Assembly (NCBI RefSeq): GCF_963583255.1
Contig: NC_084819.1
Span: 10,283,471-10,347,470, forward strand
Direction of reading: 5' to 3'
Length of the DNA: 64,000 nt
From: Pyrus communis
Taxonomy: Eukaryota; Streptophyta; Magnoliopsida; Rosales; Rosaceae
Under the pieces are notes generated by a model. It saw only the letters and a list, made by a program, of their open reading frames with translations, was not told the origin of the DNA and did not search any database. Every line of letters starts with the position of its first letter. The stretch's first letter is position 1. Of this stretch, positions 60,953 to 64,000 are shown piece after piece. Made by a program: the position numbers and the translations under genes.

Positions 60953-62281
60953 TCATTCTGGCGGCGTATGTTGCACTGAAGTGTACCGCTCAATGATCAA
61001 CTCATTGTAACGTCTATCCCATTCTAATGGTTTGTGTTGCACGGGATCTTTGGTCCGGTCATGAGCATAGTAGATATGTGTTCTTGAGTTGTTCATCATA
61101 TTAGGCTCATATTTATCGACGACATCATAATCATACTCATCTTCCACAATCATGTTGTGGAGAATAATACACGTCATCATGATGGATCGAAGAGCCTCGA
61201 CATCAAACATTCTAGCAGTAGCCTTGACAATCGCCCAATGAGTTTGCAGAATGCATAAACAATGCTCCACATCCTTCCTACACCCCTCTTGACATTTTGC
61301 GAAGTGTTTTTCTTTTTCACTTTGTGGATGTGGGACTGTTGTGACAAATGTTGACCACCTTGGGTAAATGTCATCTGCAAGGTAGTATGGTCCATCGTAT
61401 TTATGGCCATTAACCCAATATGTGCATCTTAGCGCTTTTTCTTGCAGCCGTTCATCGAACACTGGAAATTGAACAAGGGCATTTAGGTCATTCTGAGCTC
61501 TTAGAACACCAAAAAAAGCATGCCAAATCCATGTATCAAATGAAGCCACCGCTTCCAAAATGATACTTTTGGCTTCTTTGCCACGCACTTGGACAGTTTT
61601 TCCAAGTCTAGTGCATGCAGTTGATGCTTCCAAGCATGCCAGGGAAGCCTCACATTTCACCTTTCCTCAGAAGCCTTCACATGTCCCTTGGCGTGGGTTT
61701 CTGAAGGTACTCATTGGTGTAGAGCGCTTTAATTGCAGAGCAAAACCGTATCAGGGACTCCAGAACAATTGTTTTTCCCATCCTTGCGATCTCATCCATT
61801 TGATCTGCAGATGCTCCATATGCAAGCATTCACAAGGCAGTCGTAATTTTTTGCTCAGGACGAAGACCTAGAACATGTAAAGCATCCTTTTTTTTTGCAC
61901 AAAGTATGGATCATGGTTGCAAATAGAACTTATGATTTTATAGAATAAACTTCGTTGCATTCTAAAACGACGTCTAAAAACATGATAAGGGAATATGCTG
62001 TTGGGGATAAAATAATCTTCCAAGAGATATTTACCTTGTCTTTCCCTTTTTCTATTGAAGTTTGCAGCACGTCTGGGTTTGGCTATCTGACCCACAACTT
62101 CCATGACACGGCATGAATGTGAGGCCCTCTGCCTTCTATGGTCATCATCCTCATCCTCCTCCATTGTGAAAGCCTCATCTCTACCTCCACCTTCCTCAAG
62201 ATTAACCAATTCTTCATGTTGTGCCAACAATATTTTATGGTTCTTCTTAAACTGTTTATACACTCTCCTTGAAGAAGACAT
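60953..62281 (-). pseudogene. Harbinger DDE transposase, broken
   Basis: Minus strand. Starts MSSSRRVYKQFKKNHKILLA at 62281; the conserved FRRRFRMQRSLFYKIISSIC follows, then a frameshift in a run of nine A (61888-61896) cuts it at 61868. The next part (EQKITTALCMLAYGASADQM near 61830) and DDE_Tnp_4 core (KSIILEAVASFDTWIWHAFF; YWVNGHKYDGPYYLADDIYP; LRSIMMTCIILHNMIVEDEY) lie in other frames, ending at 60953. At the first catalytic site, which I remember as GSIDCMHW, the sequence reads S-I-N-C-M-H-stop, so Asp is lost and Trp is a stop. Inactive. Confidence 0.85.
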
Positions 62282-62855
62282 TGTAAAAAGAACTCAAGAT
62301 TTGAAAACGATGAAGAAGAATTTTGAGCTAAAAAGAAGGATTAAGTTTGGTGTGAGGATGGATGCAGGGATGTAGGATTTATATGGACAAAAAAAGAAAG
62401 GATGAGGTTCTGGACAATGCCACATGGCACTATGTGATTGATTGAAAATCTTATCGAAATCTTGGCCAAATTATTGTAAACAGATAGTGACATGTGGCAC
62501 GTCGGGATTGGTTGAAAATCTTATCGGAAATCCATTCACAAAATAGTACGTTCGGATAATGATACGTGACGTGACGAGATTGGTTAAAAATCCTATTCGA
62601 AATTAAAATTATTTATTTATTTATTATTTAAAAAAAAATTAATAATATTTTAAATGGGTTGGGTGTCAACCCATTTTGTAGGGGTGGAGATTGTTTATGC
62701 CAGCGCATTTTTTAGACTTTGTGCCATCGCATTTTTTAGGGATGGAGATGCATTTGGCCTATTACTGTTCATTGGGGTCTATCATTGTTCATTTAATGGA
62801 TTAAATGGGCTGGGTGCTGGCGCATTTTTTTAGGGGTGGAGTTGTTCTGATGGTC

Positions 62856-63044
62856 GGAACCGGATTCCCTTTGGATCCTTCAAAACTAAGCCCACTAATC
62901 AATGAATCCGAGCCATTGAAATTTGATTCAACAACTACAAACAAGGGGGACCTTCTAAAAGTTATAATAATTGTAGCTGTTGGATCAAATTTCAATGGTT
63001 TGGATTCATTGATTAGTGGACTCAGTTTTGAAGGATCCGGTTCC
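62856..63044. mobile_element. Small hairpin MITE
   Basis: GGAACCGGAT starts the left arm and ATCCGGTTCC ends the right arm; the arms of about 75 bp match almost fully (GATCCTTCAAAACT, CCACTAATCAATGAATCC, CCATTGAAATTTGAT). Neighbouring TGATGGTC and TGATGTTC may be a decayed target duplication. Confidence 0.85.
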
Positions 63045-63770
63045 ATGATGTTCAACGAGTAAAGGAAGTCTTCTACACATAGCAAATCGAAAGTGTTTTC
63101 TACTATCCAATAGGGCTTAGCTCAATATGAAAACATATCTTTATGAGTACAGGGACCTGTCCTTTGTAGCTTCTCAAACTATAACCGACTCATCTATTAA
63201 AGAAGGAATAGGAATCCTCATGGCTTAATTATTAATAATAAAGTACATCTATACCATTATTACCAAATTGCTAATCTTACTAATAGAGGAGTTACAGTAT
63301 TAATGAACATTGTTGTTTCAACAACCGTATGCCATCATTCTTGGTTATGTAAGATTGTGAATGTGTTTAATCACATATAACATGAGTAGGTGAAAAAGAG
63401 TTGTAATGTCAAAGATTAATAATGTAACTCTTCTATTAGTAGGATTAGCAATTTGACAGTAGTGGTATAGCTATACTTTATTATTAATAATTAAGCCATG
63501 ATGATTCCTATTCCATCTTTAACAGGTGTGTCGTTTTAGTTTGAGGGGTTTCAAAGGATAGGTCCCTGCACTCACAAAGATATGTTTTCATAATGAGCTA
63601 AGCCATGTTGGATAGTAGAAAACACTTTGCTGTGTGTAGAAGACTTTCTTCACTCGTTGATCATCATGTCTTCTAGTTCAGTAAGAGCACATAGTTTGAA
63701 GAGTAGAAGACATTCTTATGATGCGCCAATTTTTCTTCTACGAATAAGTTAAATGTAACTGGTTTCATAT

Positions 63771-64000
63771 AGTTTGGTCTACTAATTTGTGATACTAATG
63801 TCTTTGTTGTTGTGATTTTAGAATATATTACATGTTATTAGTGAAGATTTTGCCAACCATGAGCCATTTTTCGTTAAGCAACAAACTAGACAAAGATCGG
63901 TAGTAAATCTTGTGGAGAAAGACCAAGCGACAAACTGAGGAAGATGCATCAATACAAAAAGTGACGAAGATGCCTAAAACCCTAACGGCAATAATGTGGA
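63771..64000. other. Flanking DNA to the window end, no gene seen
   Basis: Too short to interpret; no frame with recognisable similarity. Confidence 0.3.

Larger units (their letters stand above)
58867..62847 (+). mobile_element. PIF/Harbinger transposon, two genes, decayed
   Basis: The ends GAGAGTAGTTCCACC and (reversed) GAACAACTCCACC form an imperfect inverted repeat flanked by TGA (58864-58866, 62848-62850). Inside are a Myb/trihelix-like ORF1 on the plus strand and a DDE transposase on the minus strand, converging, the usual two-gene layout of the superfamily. Both genes are broken. Confidence 0.8.
58757..63770. mobile_element. Inverted-repeat (foldback) element split by later insertions
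   Basis: The right arm at about 63410-63770, reversed, matches 63045-63310 (GTGTTTTCTACTATCCAA, AAAACATATCTTT, TGGCTTAATTATTAATAATA) and then continues into 58757-58866 (GAAACCAGTTACATTT, GGCGCATCATAA, TCTTCTACTCTTCAAA). The left arm has therefore been split by about 4.2 kb inserted between 58866 and 63045. Without the insertions the element is about 0.8 kb with arms of about 370 bp and a loop of about 100 bp, and it encodes nothing. Superfamily unknown. Confidence 0.8.

Noticed and set aside
62801..63085. Similar proteins encoded on both strands
   Set aside because: Caused by the palindromic hairpin element; no coding signature.

Overview
This window is plant nuclear DNA. It has GT-AG spliced genes, AT-rich intergenic sequence and dense nested transposons. 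The EIN2 gene, the Cassandra 5S-type LTRs and the PIF/Harbinger family are all familiar from Rosaceae, so an apple- or pear-like genome is the best guess. This rests on recalled protein similarity, not on a search.

Real genes are few. (1) A gene for a 55-residue single-pass membrane protein lies at 8198-8365 (minus), with an intron in its leader. (2) A complete seven-coding-exon EIN2 gene, the central ethylene signal transducer, lies at 10389-16047 (minus), with a long leader reaching about 17540. Its cytoplasmic part carries an unusual fourfold 48-bp in-frame repeat. (3) A complete four-exon chloroplast RNA-binding protein gene of the cp29 type lies at 47889-49318 (plus). These three do not form a pathway.

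The rest is mostly transposon strata. 1-6907 is the 5' part of a CACTA element whose TNP2 transposase is intact except for one in-frame TGA. 18281-21120 is a 5'-truncated LINE holding a solo LTR, which holds a foldback element; all three have target duplications. About 23577-29280 is a long decayed LINE. 35503-43154 is a decayed Ty1/copia element containing a solo Cassandra LTR, an hAT-type element and a complete Cassandra element. 52800-53551 is a poly(A) retroposon. 53581-56684 is a Tourist-like element that appears to have captured exons of an NAD-isocitrate dehydrogenase gene. 58757-63770 is an inverted-repeat element split by a Harbinger transposon and a small hairpin element. Several tRNA-derived SINEs, microsatellites and a synaptotagmin-like gene remnant fill the gaps.

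I found no wholly new system. The most notable items are the Pack-type capture of the dehydrogenase fragment, the reconstructable insertion orders, and the EIN2 repeat expansion. All coordinates were read by eye; splice sites were accepted where GT-AG borders and reading phase agree.
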